Positions 16,504 through 24,885 are shown, numbered from the stretch's first letter. The stretch is DNA of 31,815 nt from Brevundimonas sp. UBA7534 (GCF_002479325.1 NZ_DLMO01000075.1:14584-46398); one strand, 5' to 3'. Translations and numbers: made by a program. Notes: generated by a model not told the origin, from the sequence alone.

Positions 16504-18302
16504 GGAACGCTCTTGCACACGAGGTAATCGAGGGGAGGGACGCTGACGGCGACGCTGGCGGGAGCCGACGACTCGGCGGCGCAGTCGCCGCGCAGAGCCT
16601 GCCACCGCAGGGAGGCCGGCTCCACCTCGACCTGAGCGCTGATCGGCGCGCTCGAGCTGTTGAACACGATCAGGATTTCGGACCCGTCGTCGCCCATCCG
16701 GGACATGGCGAACAGACCGGGCGCGTCGCCATAGCCCCGCACCATCTGCCGGCCGCGCCGCAGGGCGGGCTCGGCGGCGCGGAGGCCGGCCATCTCGGCG
16801 ATGGCCTGGTACAGGGGCGCGTCGGTGGAATAGGCGGGCTGGCGACCGCCGATGGGCGTCGTGTCCCGATAGACCGGCGTCTGGCTGTTCCACATGTCCT
16901 GACGCGAGTTGCCGTAACCGCCCGCGCCGGCGAAGCCCTGCTCGTCACCGTAATAGAGGGTCGGCACGCCCCGGCTGAACATCATCAACGCATGGGCCAG
17001 CTTGATCCGCGCCAGCAGTTCGGCGTCGTCGGCGTCCGGATTGGCCTGTTTCACGAAGAAGCCGATGCGGCCCATGTCGTGGTTGCCGAGGAAGGTCGGC
17101 AGGATGGCGGCGGTGTCGGCGCCGTCCGCATAGAGGGCGTCGGCGTCGAACAGCTTGGCCAAGGCGTCGCCGCCCGTCTTCCCCGCGGCGAAGTCGGTCG
17201 CCTGCTTCTGGAAAGGGAAGTCCAGCACGGCGGGGTAGCCGTCGACGCGGGTGAAGCGCGCGGTCACGGCCGGATCGGGATCATAGACCTCGCCGAAGAT
17301 GTGGAAGTTCGGAATGCCCTTGGCTTCGGCCCGCTCCAGCATGGCGGGGATGAAGGCCTGCCAGAACTCGGGGTTCACGTGACGGGCGGTGTCGATGCGG
17401 AAGCCGTCGATCCCGTACTTGTCGATCCAGCCGCCGAAGATGTCGATCATGCCCTGAACGACCACGGGATCCTCCGTCAGCAGGTCGTCGAGGCCGGCGA
17501 AGTCGCCGTCCAGCCCGCTTTCGCCGGCGAAGGTGCTCTCGCCCCGGTTATGATAGTGGATCGGATCGTTCAGCCAGGCGGGGACCTTGGCGTTCGCCTC
17601 ACCGGCCGGGACGTAGGGGGTGTAGGCGTAGTCTGGACGCGTCAGGCGCGAGAAGTCGCGGCCGTCGAAACCCTCGTTGATCGGCGCCCCGTCAACGCCG
17701 CCCCGGCGTGTGTAGGGATAGTCGGCGCGGCTGCGATAGGCGCAGCGGCCCTCGGGGCATTCGCGATACTGGATGACGTCGGCCGTGTGGTTGGCGACGA
17801 TGTCCAGGTAGACCTTCATGCCACGCGCATGGGCCGCTTCGACCAAGGCGCGCATGGCGGCCTCATCGCCGAAGTGCGGGTCGACCGCGGTGAAGTCGGT
17901 GATCCAGTATCCGTGGTGCGCCGCGCCGGTGTAGTTTCCGTGGGTCTGGACCGGCTTGTTCTTGAAGACGGGGGCCAGCCAGACGGCGGTGGCGCCCAGG
18001 CCCTGGATGTAGTCCAACCGCCGGGTCACGCCCGCCAGGTCGCCGCCGTGGTAGAAGTCGGTGTCGGCCGGATCGAAGCCGCTGACCAGCCGCTCGGGCG
18101 CATAGCCGCCGTGGTCGTTGGACGGATCGCCGTTGGCGAAACGGTCGGGCAGCAGGAAATAGATCACCTCGTCCTGCGGCGGACGCTGGCGCAGGGCCGA
18201 GACAGCGTCCGGGGCGCCGTGGGCCAGGGCGGCGGGCGCCGCGCCGACAGCCGCCAGGGCGGCCAGGGCGCACAGGCCCGTCTTCAATCCATTCAGACGC
18301 AT
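16500..18302 (-). CDS. Secreted alpha-amylase, GH13
   Basis: Predicted endo-acting alpha-amylase or cyclomaltodextrinase-like enzyme cleaving alpha-1,4 glucans outside the inner membrane. The 600-aa precursor has a Sec signal peptide (1-27, ALA|H). Barrel motifs: VIYFLLPDRFANGDP (46-60), KVYLDIVANHTADV (163-176), GIDGFRIDTARHVN (297-310, nucleophile Asp304), FHIFGEVYD (333-341, acid/base Glu338) and FLGNHDMGR (404-412, Asp409). A C-terminal beta domain (about 505-598) follows. GGGAGGA precedes the ATG. It is the first gene of a two-gene operon with the cytoplasmic alpha-glucosidase and is divergent from the TonB receptor; a TTTGCA-repeat element lies 40 bp upstream. Confidence 0.9.
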   Translation of the reverse strand: MRLNGLKTGLCALAALAAVGAAPAALAHGAPDAVSALRQRPPQDEVIYFLLPDRFANGDPSNDHGGYAPERLVSGFDPADTDFYHGGDLAGVTRRLDYIQGLGATAVWLAPVFKNKPVQTHGNYTGAAHHGYWITDFTAVDPHFGDEAAMRALVEAAHARGMKVYLDIVANHTADVIQYRECPEGRCAYRSRADYPYTRRGGVDGAPINEGFDGRDFSRLTRPDYAYTPYVPAGEANAKVPAWLNDPIHYHNRGESTFAGESGLDGDFAGLDDLLTEDPVVVQGMIDIFGGWIDKYGIDGFRIDTARHVNPEFWQAFIPAMLERAEAKGIPNFHIFGEVYDPDPAVTARFTRVDGYPAVLDFPFQKQATDFAAGKTGGDALAKLFDADALYADGADTAAILPTFLGNHDMGRIGFFVKQANPDADDAELLARIKLAHALMMFSRGVPTLYYGDEQGFAGAGGYGNSRQDMWNSQTPVYRDTTPIGGRQPAYSTDAPLYQAIAEMAGLRAAEPALRRGRQMVRGYGDAPGLFAMSRMGDDGSEILIVFNSSSAPISAQVEVEPASLRWQALRGDCAAESSAPASVAVSVPPLDYLVCKSVP

Positions 18303-18341
18303 GGTTCCTCCCGCTCGGCCGGTGCAAAGCCTTCCAAGTCG

Positions 18342-18359
18342 ATTTGCAAGATTTTGCAG
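18342..18359. promoter_or_regulatory. Candidate LacI-family operator upstream of the alpha-amylase
   Basis: ATTTGCAAGATTTTGCAG carries two TTTGCA units 10 bp apart and can also be read as the dyad TGCAA-GATT-TTGCA. It sits about 40 bp upstream of the amylase ATG. A further inverted TGCAAA lies nearby at 18323-18328. It resembles the element at 18514-18530 closely and the one at 13783-13809 more loosely. Confidence 0.5.
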
Positions 18360-18513
18360 TCCTGTCCGTCCCTGTCAACGCGGGCAAATCATGCTGCGCC
18401 GCACCATGCGGGCGACAACGTGTCGCAAAGACCGGTAAAACGGAAGACAAAAGCTCTGCTGTTTCGTGGCGAATTTCGGGCGGAAGCATTACCGACTTGC
18501 AAGACCGATCCAG

Positions 18514-18530
18514 ATTTGCATATTTTTGCG
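18514..18530. promoter_or_regulatory. Candidate LacI-family operator upstream of the TonB receptor
   Basis: ATTTGCATATTTTTGCG has TTTGCA and TTTGCG units 10 bp apart, matching the spacing of the element at 18342-18359. A perfect CTTGCAAG palindrome lies just upstream at 18496-18503. The element is 57 bp before the receptor ATG, a plausible operator position. The rest of the 284-bp spacer between amylase and receptor shows no gene. Confidence 0.5.
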
Positions 18531-18586
18531 TCCGGCTTCCGGTTGCGACATTCAGAATCGCGACCAGCCTTCAGGGAGGATGATCC

Positions 18587-21391
18587 ATGTCTCAACGTCT
18601 CAACCGGCGTGCGCGCCTGCTGTCGGGCGCCGCTTTCGGCGTCGCGGCCCTCATGACCGCCGCCGGCGCCCAGGCGCAGGCCCAGACGGCCCCGGCCCCG
18701 GCCGATGAAGCCCAGCCGACCGAAGTCGGCGAAATCGTCGTCACCGGCATCCGCCGCGCCATCGAGGCGTCGATCTCGGCAAAGGCCAACAACACCTCGA
18801 TCGTCGAGGTCGTCTCGGCCGAGGATATCGGCAAACTGCCGGACGTCTCCATCGCCGAATCCCTGGCCCGTCTGCCGGGCGTGACCTCGCAGCGCCTGGA
18901 CGGGCGCAGCCAGCTGATCTCGATCCGGGGCCTGGGACCCGATTTCACCACCGCTCTTCTGAACGGCCGCGAACTGGTCACCACCGGCGACAACCGTGGC
19001 GTCGAGTTCGACCAGTTCCCGTCGGAACTGCTGGGCAGCGTCGTCGTCTACAAGACGCCGGACGCCGCGCTGGTCGGCCAGGGCCTGGCCGGCACCGTCG
19101 ATCTGCGCACCGTTCGTCCGCTGGCCTATGGCCGTCAGGCGATGGCGGTGAACTATCGGCACGAGTGGAACGACATCGGCGCCCTGAACTCGGGCACGAC
19201 GGACAGCGGCGACCGCTACACGATTTCCTACATCGACCAGTTCGCCGACGACACCATCGGCGTGGCGCTGGGCTACGCCCACATGAGCTCGCCCTACCAG
19301 TCCGAACGCTTCAACAGCTGGGGCTATCCGACCTACAGCGACGGCAACCTGATCACGGGCGGCGTGAAGCCCTACGTCATGTCGTCTGAACTGGAGCGCG
19401 ACGGTTACATGGGCGTGCTGGAATGGCGCCCGAACGACCGCTTCCACTCGACGATCGACGCCTTCTATTCCGAGTTCAAGAACACCCAGGTCCTGCGCGG
19501 CATCGAGTTCCCGCTAGCGTGGGGCGGCGCAAAGGGTGACTGCGACTCTGTCGGCAATGTCGCGACGCCGGACGTCTGCCGTCCCGGTCCGTCGCTGCGT
19601 CCCGGCTACACCGTCGAGGACGGCCTGATCGTCGCCGGCACCTGGGACAACATCAAGGGCGTGGTCCGCAACGACCTGAACAAGCGCGACAGCAACATCA
19701 CGGCCATCGGCTGGAACACCGAGTTCGTCGCCAACGATGACTGGACCCTGGCTCTGGACGTCAACTACTCCAAGGTCGAGCGCGAAGACCTGATCCTGGA
19801 AACCAACGCCGGCACCGGCCGCGACATCAACGGCGCCCTGGACACCCTGGGCTTCGAACTGACTGACGACGGCGTCACGCGGTTCACCAGCCAGCTGAAC
19901 TACGCCGATCCCTCGCTGATCCTGCTGACCAGCCCGCAGGGCTGGGGGGGCGACGTGATCCCGGAAGGCCAGGCCGGTTACATGAACACCCCGTCCATCA
20001 CGGACGAGATCAAGGCGGTTCGCCTGACCGCGCGGCGCGAACTGCACCAGAGCCCGTTCAGCTCGATCGACTTCGGCTTCAACTATTCGGAGCGGACCAA
20101 GGAGTTCGTCAACGATCAGTATTACCTCGGCGTCCCCGGCGGCGGCGACCTGGCCGTGCCGGCGGAGTTCCTGCTGGAGCCGACCGACCTGGGCTATCTC
20201 GGCATTTCCGAAGTGCTGAGCTACGACGCCCTGGCCCTCGTCAACAGCGGCGCGCTGAACCTGATCCGCAACCCGAACGCCGACGTCGCGGCCGGCAACT
20301 GGGACGTGACCGAAAAGGTCTCGACCGCCTACATCCGCGCCAACATCGACCACACCCTGTTCGGCCTGCCGCTGACCGGCAACGTCGGCATGCAGTTCGT
20401 GTACACCGACCAGCAGGGCCGTGGGTTCGAAGCCCAGCAGATCGGCGTCGGCGTCGCGGCGGTCGAGGAGATCACCGGCGGCAAGGACTATCTGGAAATC
20501 CTGCCCAGCTCGAACTTCATCCTGGAGGTCGGCGACGACATGTTCGCGCGCTTCTCGCTGTCGCGCACCTTGGCGCGTCCGCGGATGGACGACATGCGCG
20601 CCGGTCGGAACTTCTCGTTCAACCCCGGCAACAACAACGAGAACGCCACGCCCGAGCAGAACTCGCCCTGGGGCGGCGGCGGCGGCAATCCCGAGCTGAT
20701 GCCGTACATCGCCAATGTGGCCGACCTGTCGTTCGAGAAGTATTTCGCCAACCGTCGCGGCTATGTCTCCCTGGCGGGCTTCTACCGCGACCTGGAAAGC
20801 TACGTTTACACCTACAACCGCATCTTCGACTTCAGCGGCTATCCGACTGGCGACGTGACGCCCGTGATCAACGAGGGCATCATCTCCACCCCGGAAAACG
20901 GCAACGGCGGCTGGATCCGCGGCGTCGAATTCTCGCTGTCGGCGCCCTTCGAGATGTTCCATCCCGCCCTGGAAGGTTTCGGCGGCTTCTTCAGCGCCTC
21001 GCAGACCGAAAGCGAGGTCCAGCCGGATCCCGCCAACCCGCCCACGCCCATGCCCGGCCTGTCGGAAACGGTCGTCAACGGCACGCTGTACTATGAGCGC
21101 TTCGGCTTCCAGTCGCGCATCTCGGCCCGCTATCGGTCGGACTACCTGGGCGAAGTGGCCGGCTTCGGCAACGGCCGCACCCTGCGGTCGGTCGCCGCGG
21201 AAACCGTCATCGACGCCCAGATCGGCTACGAGTTCCGGTCGGGTCCGCTGGAAGGCCTGTCGGTCCTGGCCCAGGTCAACAACCTGACGGACGAGCCGTT
21301 CAAGACGTTTGAAAACGGCGATGAGCGCCGGACCATCGACTACCAGTCCTATGGTCGCACCTTCGCGGTGGGCGTGAACTACCGCTTCTGA
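18587..21391 (+). CDS. TonB-dependent outer-membrane receptor for malto-oligosaccharides (MalA-like)
   Basis: Energised outer-membrane uptake of the substrate into the periplasm. The 934-aa precursor has a Sec signal peptide (1-about 30, GAQA) and a TonB-box-like EIVVTG (49-54). The plug domain (about 60-180) contains ADDIGKLPD-like AEDIGKLPDVSIAESL, RLPGV and LISIRGLGPDFTTALLNGRE. The C-terminal 22-strand-type barrel ends AVGVNYRF with a terminal aromatic. The plug pattern is that of the large Caulobacter/Xanthomonas carbohydrate receptors. A GGGAGGA site precedes the ATG. It is divergent from the amylase operon and followed by a strong terminator, so it is transcribed alone. Maltodextrin specificity is inferred from neighbours. 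Confidence 0.92.
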   Translation: MSQRLNRRARLLSGAAFGVAALMTAAGAQAQAQTAPAPADEAQPTEVGEIVVTGIRRAIEASISAKANNTSIVEVVSAEDIGKLPDVSIAESLARLPGVTSQRLDGRSQLISIRGLGPDFTTALLNGRELVTTGDNRGVEFDQFPSELLGSVVVYKTPDAALVGQGLAGTVDLRTVRPLAYGRQAMAVNYRHEWNDIGALNSGTTDSGDRYTISYIDQFADDTIGVALGYAHMSSPYQSERFNSWGYPTYSDGNLITGGVKPYVMSSELERDGYMGVLEWRPNDRFHSTIDAFYSEFKNTQVLRGIEFPLAWGGAKGDCDSVGNVATPDVCRPGPSLRPGYTVEDGLIVAGTWDNIKGVVRNDLNKRDSNITAIGWNTEFVANDDWTLALDVNYSKVEREDLILETNAGTGRDINGALDTLGFELTDDGVTRFTSQLNYADPSLILLTSPQGWGGDVIPEGQAGYMNTPSITDEIKAVRLTARRELHQSPFSSIDFGFNYSERTKEFVNDQYYLGVPGGGDLAVPAEFLLEPTDLGYLGISEVLSYDALALVNSGALNLIRNPNADVAAGNWDVTEKVSTAYIRANIDHTLFGLPLTGNVGMQFVYTDQQGRGFEAQQIGVGVAAVEEITGGKDYLEILPSSNFILEVGDDMFARFSLSRTLARPRMDDMRAGRNFSFNPGNNNENATPEQNSPWGGGGGNPELMPYIANVADLSFEKYFANRRGYVSLAGFYRDLESYVYTYNRIFDFSGYPTGDVTPVINEGIISTPENGNGGWIRGVEFSLSAPFEMFHPALEGFGGFFSASQTESEVQPDPANPPTPMPGLSETVVNGTLYYERFGFQSRISARYRSDYLGEVAGFGNGRTLRSVAAETVIDAQIGYEFRSGPLEGLSVLAQVNNLTDEPFKTFENGDERRTIDYQSYGRTFAVGVNYRF

Positions 21392-21413
21392 TCCTCCCCT
21401 GCTGAGCAGACTG

Positions 21414-21445
21414 GGCCGCCCTGGAGACAGGGCGGCCTTTTTTTT
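21414..21445 (+). terminator. Intrinsic terminator after the TonB receptor
   Basis: A 10-bp perfect stem GGCCGCCCTG / CAGGGCGGCC with loop GAGA is followed by eight T residues. It starts 22 nt after the receptor stop and should separate the receptor transcript from the sugar transporter downstream. Confidence 0.93.
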
Positions 21446-21543
21446 GCGCTCGACCGACAATCTAAAAAGTTTGGTTACAGCGCACGGATTCGGCTGGACG
21501 GCCTGGCTTCTATGTCGGAACCAGAGGGACAAGAACCGCGCGC

Positions 21544-21560
21544 ATCGGCGCGGCGCCGAT
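21544..21560. promoter_or_regulatory. Short dyad in the leader of the FHS-type sugar transporter
   Basis: ATCGGCG-CGG-CGCCGAT is a perfect 7-bp inverted repeat that ends 22 bp before the transporter ATG, just upstream of its GGGGGA ribosome-binding site. It may be an operator or a leader hairpin that modulates translation. The TTTGCA elements of the maltose genes are absent here, so this gene is probably controlled differently. Confidence 0.3.
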
Positions 21561-21582
21561 CCATTGCAGGGGGACCCTTCCG

Positions 21583-22863
21583 ATGACCACGACAGACGCC
21601 GCCCGCCCCAAGGGCGCGGGCCTGGCCTTCGCCTATGTCACCACGCTGTTCTTCGCCTGGGGCTTCGCCACCTCGCTGATCGACCCGCTGATCGCGGCGG
21701 TGAAGCGGGTGTTCGACCTGAACAACGCCGAAGCCTTCCTGACCACCTTCGCCTGGTTCATCGCCTACGGGCTGATGTCGCTGCCGGCCGCATCGGTGCT
21801 GGGCAAGCTGGGCTACAGCCGCTCGATCATCGGCGCCCTGATCGTCATGGTCGCGGGCTGCCTGATCGTGCCGGCGGCCACGGCCGCCGACTGGTATCCG
21901 GGCGTCCTGCTGGCGCTGTTCGTCATCGCCTCGGGCGTGACCCTGCTGCAGGTCGCGGCCAATCCTCTGGTGGCCGAGCTGGGCACGCGCAAGGGGTCGC
22001 ACATGCGGCTGAACCTGTCGCAGGCCTTCAACTCGCTGGGCACGACGATCGGGCCGTGGCTGGGGTCGCACGTGCTGCTGACCGGCGGCGTCTTCGCCGC
22101 CGGCGCGGTGGTGACGGCGGCCTCCCGCTCGCAGTCGCTGCGCAGCATCGACATGGCCTTCCTGGGCATGGGCGCCTTCTTCGCCCTGATCGCCGTCTTC
22201 ATCTTCACCGCCCGCAAGAAGATCAACGCCGCCGCGCCAGCCGCGACGGAGGCCGTGTCGCCTCTGAAGGCGCTGTCGTCGCCCTGGGCGGTGTTCGGCG
22301 CCCTGGCCATCTTCTTGTACGTCGGGTCAGAGGTCGCCATCGGCGGCATGCTGACCAACTTCCTGGAAAGCCCGGACGTGCTGAACGCGCCGATCGAGAC
22401 GGCGGGCAAGATGGTCGCCCTGTACTGGGGCGGGGCGATGGTGGGCCGCTTCATCGGTTCGGCCGTGCTGACGCGCGTGCCGGCGGGGATCGTGCTGGCG
22501 GTCTGCACCGTGGTGGCGGCGCTGCTGTGCCTGACTGTCAGCCAGGTGGGCGGTCCGACGGCGGCCTATGCGGCCCTGTCGATCGGCCTGTTCAACTCCA
22601 TCATGTTCCCGACCATCTTCACCTTGACGCTGGAGCGTTCGACGGCGCCGACCTCGGCCACGTCGGGCCTGCTGGTGTTCGGCATCATCGGCGGCGCCCT
22701 GCTGCCCCAGGTTGCGGCGCGCATCGCCGACGCGGCCGGCGCGCTGCAGCCGGCCTTTATCGTGCCGTTGCTGGGCTATGTCGGCTTGACGATCTTCGCC
22801 ATTGCGGCGGCGCGGACCAAGGTGCGCGACGCCGATGTGGTCAAGGCGCCGTCGCCGCACTGA
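21583..22863 (+). CDS. FHS-family MFS sugar transporter (glucose/galactose/fucose type)
   Basis: Inner-membrane proton symporter of 426 aa with about 12 hydrophobic spans. The N-terminus FAYVTTLFFAWGFATSLIDPLI and the segment TLLQVAANPLVAELG (about 125-139) are typical of the FucP/GluP group. So is the SMFPTIFTL-like sequence SIMFPTIFTLTLE in the C-terminal half. GGGGGA precedes the ATG. It is flanked by terminators on both sides and so is monocistronic. The location next to the starch locus suggests uptake of glucose made by the glucoamylase and GH97 enzyme, but the exact sugar is not readable from sequence. Confidence 0.87.
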   Translation: MTTTDAARPKGAGLAFAYVTTLFFAWGFATSLIDPLIAAVKRVFDLNNAEAFLTTFAWFIAYGLMSLPAASVLGKLGYSRSIIGALIVMVAGCLIVPAATAADWYPGVLLALFVIASGVTLLQVAANPLVAELGTRKGSHMRLNLSQAFNSLGTTIGPWLGSHVLLTGGVFAAGAVVTAASRSQSLRSIDMAFLGMGAFFALIAVFIFTARKKINAAAPAATEAVSPLKALSSPWAVFGALAIFLYVGSEVAIGGMLTNFLESPDVLNAPIETAGKMVALYWGGAMVGRFIGSAVLTRVPAGIVLAVCTVVAALLCLTVSQVGGPTAAYAALSIGLFNSIMFPTIFTLTLERSTAPTSATSGLLVFGIIGGALLPQVAARIADAAGALQPAFIVPLLGYVGLTIFAIAAARTKVRDADVVKAPSPH

Positions 22864-22883
22864 CCGCCGAACCCAGGCAAGAC

Positions 22884-22915
22884 AAAGGGCGCGGGCCGGG
22901 GTCCGCGCCCTTTTT
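22884..22915 (+). terminator. Intrinsic terminator after the sugar transporter
   Basis: Stem AAAGGGCGCGG (22884-22894) pairs with CCGCGCCCTTT (22903-22913) around an 8-nt loop, and a T-run continues to 22915. The A tract on the other side may let it also serve the convergent TetR gene, whose stop is at 22933. Confidence 0.9.
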
Positions 22916-22932
22916 CTAATTGCGCCACGGTT

Positions 22933-23502
22933 TCAGTTGTCGATCAGGCCCTGGAGAATGACCGCCAGCCGGTCGCGCATTCGCTCGCATTCGGCCGGGT
23001 CCAGATCGAAGCTGCCGCCGCCCAGTTCGCGGCTGATGGACATTCCCATGATGGTGCCGGCCAGCAGGCGCGCGCGCACGGCGGCGTCGGGCCCGCTGAT
23101 CCAGTCCTCCAACGGGCCGAAGAAGCGCGCGGTGCAGGTGGTCTGAACCATTTCGGCGGCGCGCGCCGAGCCGATGGACCGCAGCATGATGGACATGCCC
23201 TTCAGCTTTTCCGCCTTCTTGGGCTCGAACACGATCTCATGGGCGACGCGACGGCCGAAATCGCCCTTGTCGCCCTGCATCAGGGCGCTGCCGTCGCCGC
23301 AGCTGTCCAGCGCGGCCAGGAAGAGATCGTCCTTGGAGCCGAAGTAGCGGCTGATCAGGGCGGCGTCGACGCCGACGTCGCGGGCGATGTCGCGCATGCC
23401 CACGTCGTCATAGCTCTCGGCGGCGAACCGTTCGCGCGCGGCGTCGAGAATGGCCGTGCGCGTCGCTGCGGCGTTTCTCGGGCGGGGACCGGGGCACAAC
23501 AA
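22933..23502 (-). CDS. TetR-family repressor of the RND efflux operon
   Basis: DNA-binding repressor of about 189 aa. The N-terminal helix-turn-helix region reads TRTAILDAARERFAAESYDD then VGMRDIARDVGVDAALISRYFGSKDDLFLAAL, the TetR/AcrR pattern. The C-terminal ligand-binding half is helical and diverged. No ATG or GTG fits the N-terminus. The likely start is one of two adjacent TTG codons (23502 or 23499), with AGGAG about 11 nt upstream; a TTG further upstream is also possible. The very long open frame on this strand continuing to 28443 is antisense to the efflux genes and not part of the protein. It is divergent from the efflux operon, and the intervening palindrome is its probable operator. 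Confidence 0.88.
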   Translation of the reverse strand: MLCPGPRPRNAAATRTAILDAARERFAAESYDDVGMRDIARDVGVDAALISRYFGSKDDLFLAALDSCGDGSALMQGDKGDFGRRVAHEIVFEPKKAEKLKGMSIMLRSIGSARAAEMVQTTCTARFFGPLEDWISGPDAAVRARLLAGTIMGMSISRELGGGSFDLDPAECERMRDRLAVILQGLIDN

Positions 23503-23548
23503 GGGCGTGGAAACTCCTGGGAACAATAACCGTAAATCACATATGGCT

Positions 23549-23568
23549 TTGTCAACGCCTGTTGACAA
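23549..23568. promoter_or_regulatory. Primary TetR operator overlapping divergent -35 hexamers
   Basis: TTGTCAAC-GCCT-GTTGACAA is a perfect 20-bp dyad in the TetR/efflux divergent region. Each arm contains a consensus -35 hexamer TTGACA, one per strand, so a bound repressor would block both promoters. The -10 boxes are not clear; CAATAA at 23585-23590 is a weak candidate for the efflux side. Confidence 0.72.
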
Positions 23569-23588
23569 GCGTCCCGGCCCTGACCAAT

Positions 23589-23608
23589 AAGTCACCATGC
23601 GTTGACAC
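23589..23608. promoter_or_regulatory. Second, degenerate copy of the TetR operator
   Basis: AAGTCACC-ATGC-GTTGACAC matches the primary dyad at 12 of 16 arm positions; the right half GTTGACA is intact. Its centre is exactly 40 bp from the centre of the primary dyad. It lies between the efflux promoter and the adaptor ribosome-binding site (AGGGAG at 23659-23664). Confidence 0.5.
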
Positions 23609-23673
23609 GGCCCGCTCCCCACGGGTCGGTGTCCGCTCGACAGGGATTTACCTCCGACAGGGAGAATGCGCCG

Positions 23674-24885
23674 ATGCGCGGGCTTAAGATCGCGGCCGTG
23701 TCCGTTATGGTGACGGGCGCGCTTTATGGATGTTCGCCTAAGGCGCAGGACCAGGCGCCTGGGGCGCCTCCGGTGACGGTGGCGACGCCGCTGCGTCAGC
23801 AGGTGGTGGATTGGGACGAATTCACCGGCCGCTTCGAGGCGGTGGAGGCGGTCGACGTGCGCGCGCGCGTCGGCGGCTATATCCAGGGCGTGCACTTCCG
23901 CGACGGCCAGATGGTTCAGAAGGGCCAACTGCTGTTCACGCTGGACCCGCGCCCCGCCCAGGCCGCCCTGGCGCAGGCTCGCGCCCAGGTCGCCCAGGCG
24001 CAGTCGCAACTGAGCCTGGCGCGCGCCAACCTGGCCCGCAGCGAGTCTCTGCTGGCCTCGCAGGCGGTTTCGCAGGCCGAATATGATTCCAACAAGGCGG
24101 CGGTGCAGGCCGCGGAGGCCAATCTGGAGGCGGCGAACGCCGCCACGCGAACGGCCCAGCTGAACCTGGACTACACGCGGGTCACCGCGCCGGTGTCGGG
24201 CCGGGTGTCCGACCGCCGGGTCGATCCCGGCAATCTGGTCGCCGGCGGATCGTCGGCGGGCGACGTGCTGACCACCATCGTTTCGGGCGGTCCGATCCAC
24301 TTCGTGTTCGACGGCTCCGAGGCCATCGCTTTGAAGTACATGCGTGAAGGCGGCTCCGAGCAGGGCGCGCCGGTGCGCATCCGCCTGCAGGACGAGGGCG
24401 AGTACAATCACACCGGCCGCCTGGATTTCTCGGACAATTCGATCGACACGGCCTCGGGCGTGATCCGTCTGCGGGCCATCGTTCCCAACGCCGACGGTTT
24501 CCTGCGTCCGGGGATGTTCGGTCGTGCCCAGGTCGCGGCCGGCGAGGGGTATGACGCCCTGCTGGTTCCCGACACCGCGATCAACACCGACCAGTCGCGC
24601 CGCACCGTCTATGTCGTGGGCGCCGACGGCTCGGTCACGCCCAAGGCGGTCCAGCTGGGGCCGGTGGTCCAGGGGCTGCGCGTGATCAAGTCCGGCATTG
24701 CGCCGACCGACCGCGTCATCATCTCGGGCCTGCAGCGCGCCGCCCAGCCGGGCTCCAAGGTGACCCCGCAAAACGGCCGCATCCAGCCGGTCCAGCAACA
24801 GGACCAGGACCCCGCCGGTCCCGTGACCCAGGCCGCGCCCGCCTCCAGCGCCTCCTTCGCCAACAGCCTTTCCAGCGGCGACTGA
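23674..24885 (+). CDS. RND efflux periplasmic adaptor (membrane fusion protein), lipoprotein
   Basis: Links the inner-membrane pump to the outer-membrane channel. The 403-aa protein starts at ATG 23674 with AGGGAG 9 nt upstream. A lipoprotein signal ends in ALYGC, so Cys20 is the lipidation site. Next come a beta-barrel/lipoyl half (RVGGYIQGVHFRDGQMVQKGQLLFTLD), a coiled-coil hairpin rich in Ala/Gln/Leu (about 90-165) and the second lipoyl half (LDYTRVTAPVSGRVSDRRVDPGNLV). The C-terminal beta-barrel contains RLDFSDNSIDTASGVIRLRA. This is the HlyD/MexE-AcrA family. First gene of the operon; a frame upstream to 23602 exists but lacks a ribosome-binding site and overlaps the second operator. Only 3 nt separate it from the pump gene. 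Confidence 0.93.
   Translation: MRGLKIAAVSVMVTGALYGCSPKAQDQAPGAPPVTVATPLRQQVVDWDEFTGRFEAVEAVDVRARVGGYIQGVHFRDGQMVQKGQLLFTLDPRPAQAALAQARAQVAQAQSQLSLARANLARSESLLASQAVSQAEYDSNKAAVQAAEANLEAANAATRTAQLNLDYTRVTAPVSGRVSDRRVDPGNLVAGGSSAGDVLTTIVSGGPIHFVFDGSEAIALKYMREGGSEQGAPVRIRLQDEGEYNHTGRLDFSDNSIDTASGVIRLRAIVPNADGFLRPGMFGRAQVAAGEGYDALLVPDTAINTDQSRRTVYVVGADGSVTPKAVQLGPVVQGLRVIKSGIAPTDRVIISGLQRAAQPGSKVTPQNGRIQPVQQQDQDPAGPVTQAAPASSASFANSLSSGD

Noticed and set aside
18244..18302. Lipoprotein signal in the amylase (Cys11 in TGLC)
   Set aside because: The residues before Cys do not fit a lipobox and the Cys lies inside the hydrophobic core; a normal Sec cleavage site at ALA|H is better.
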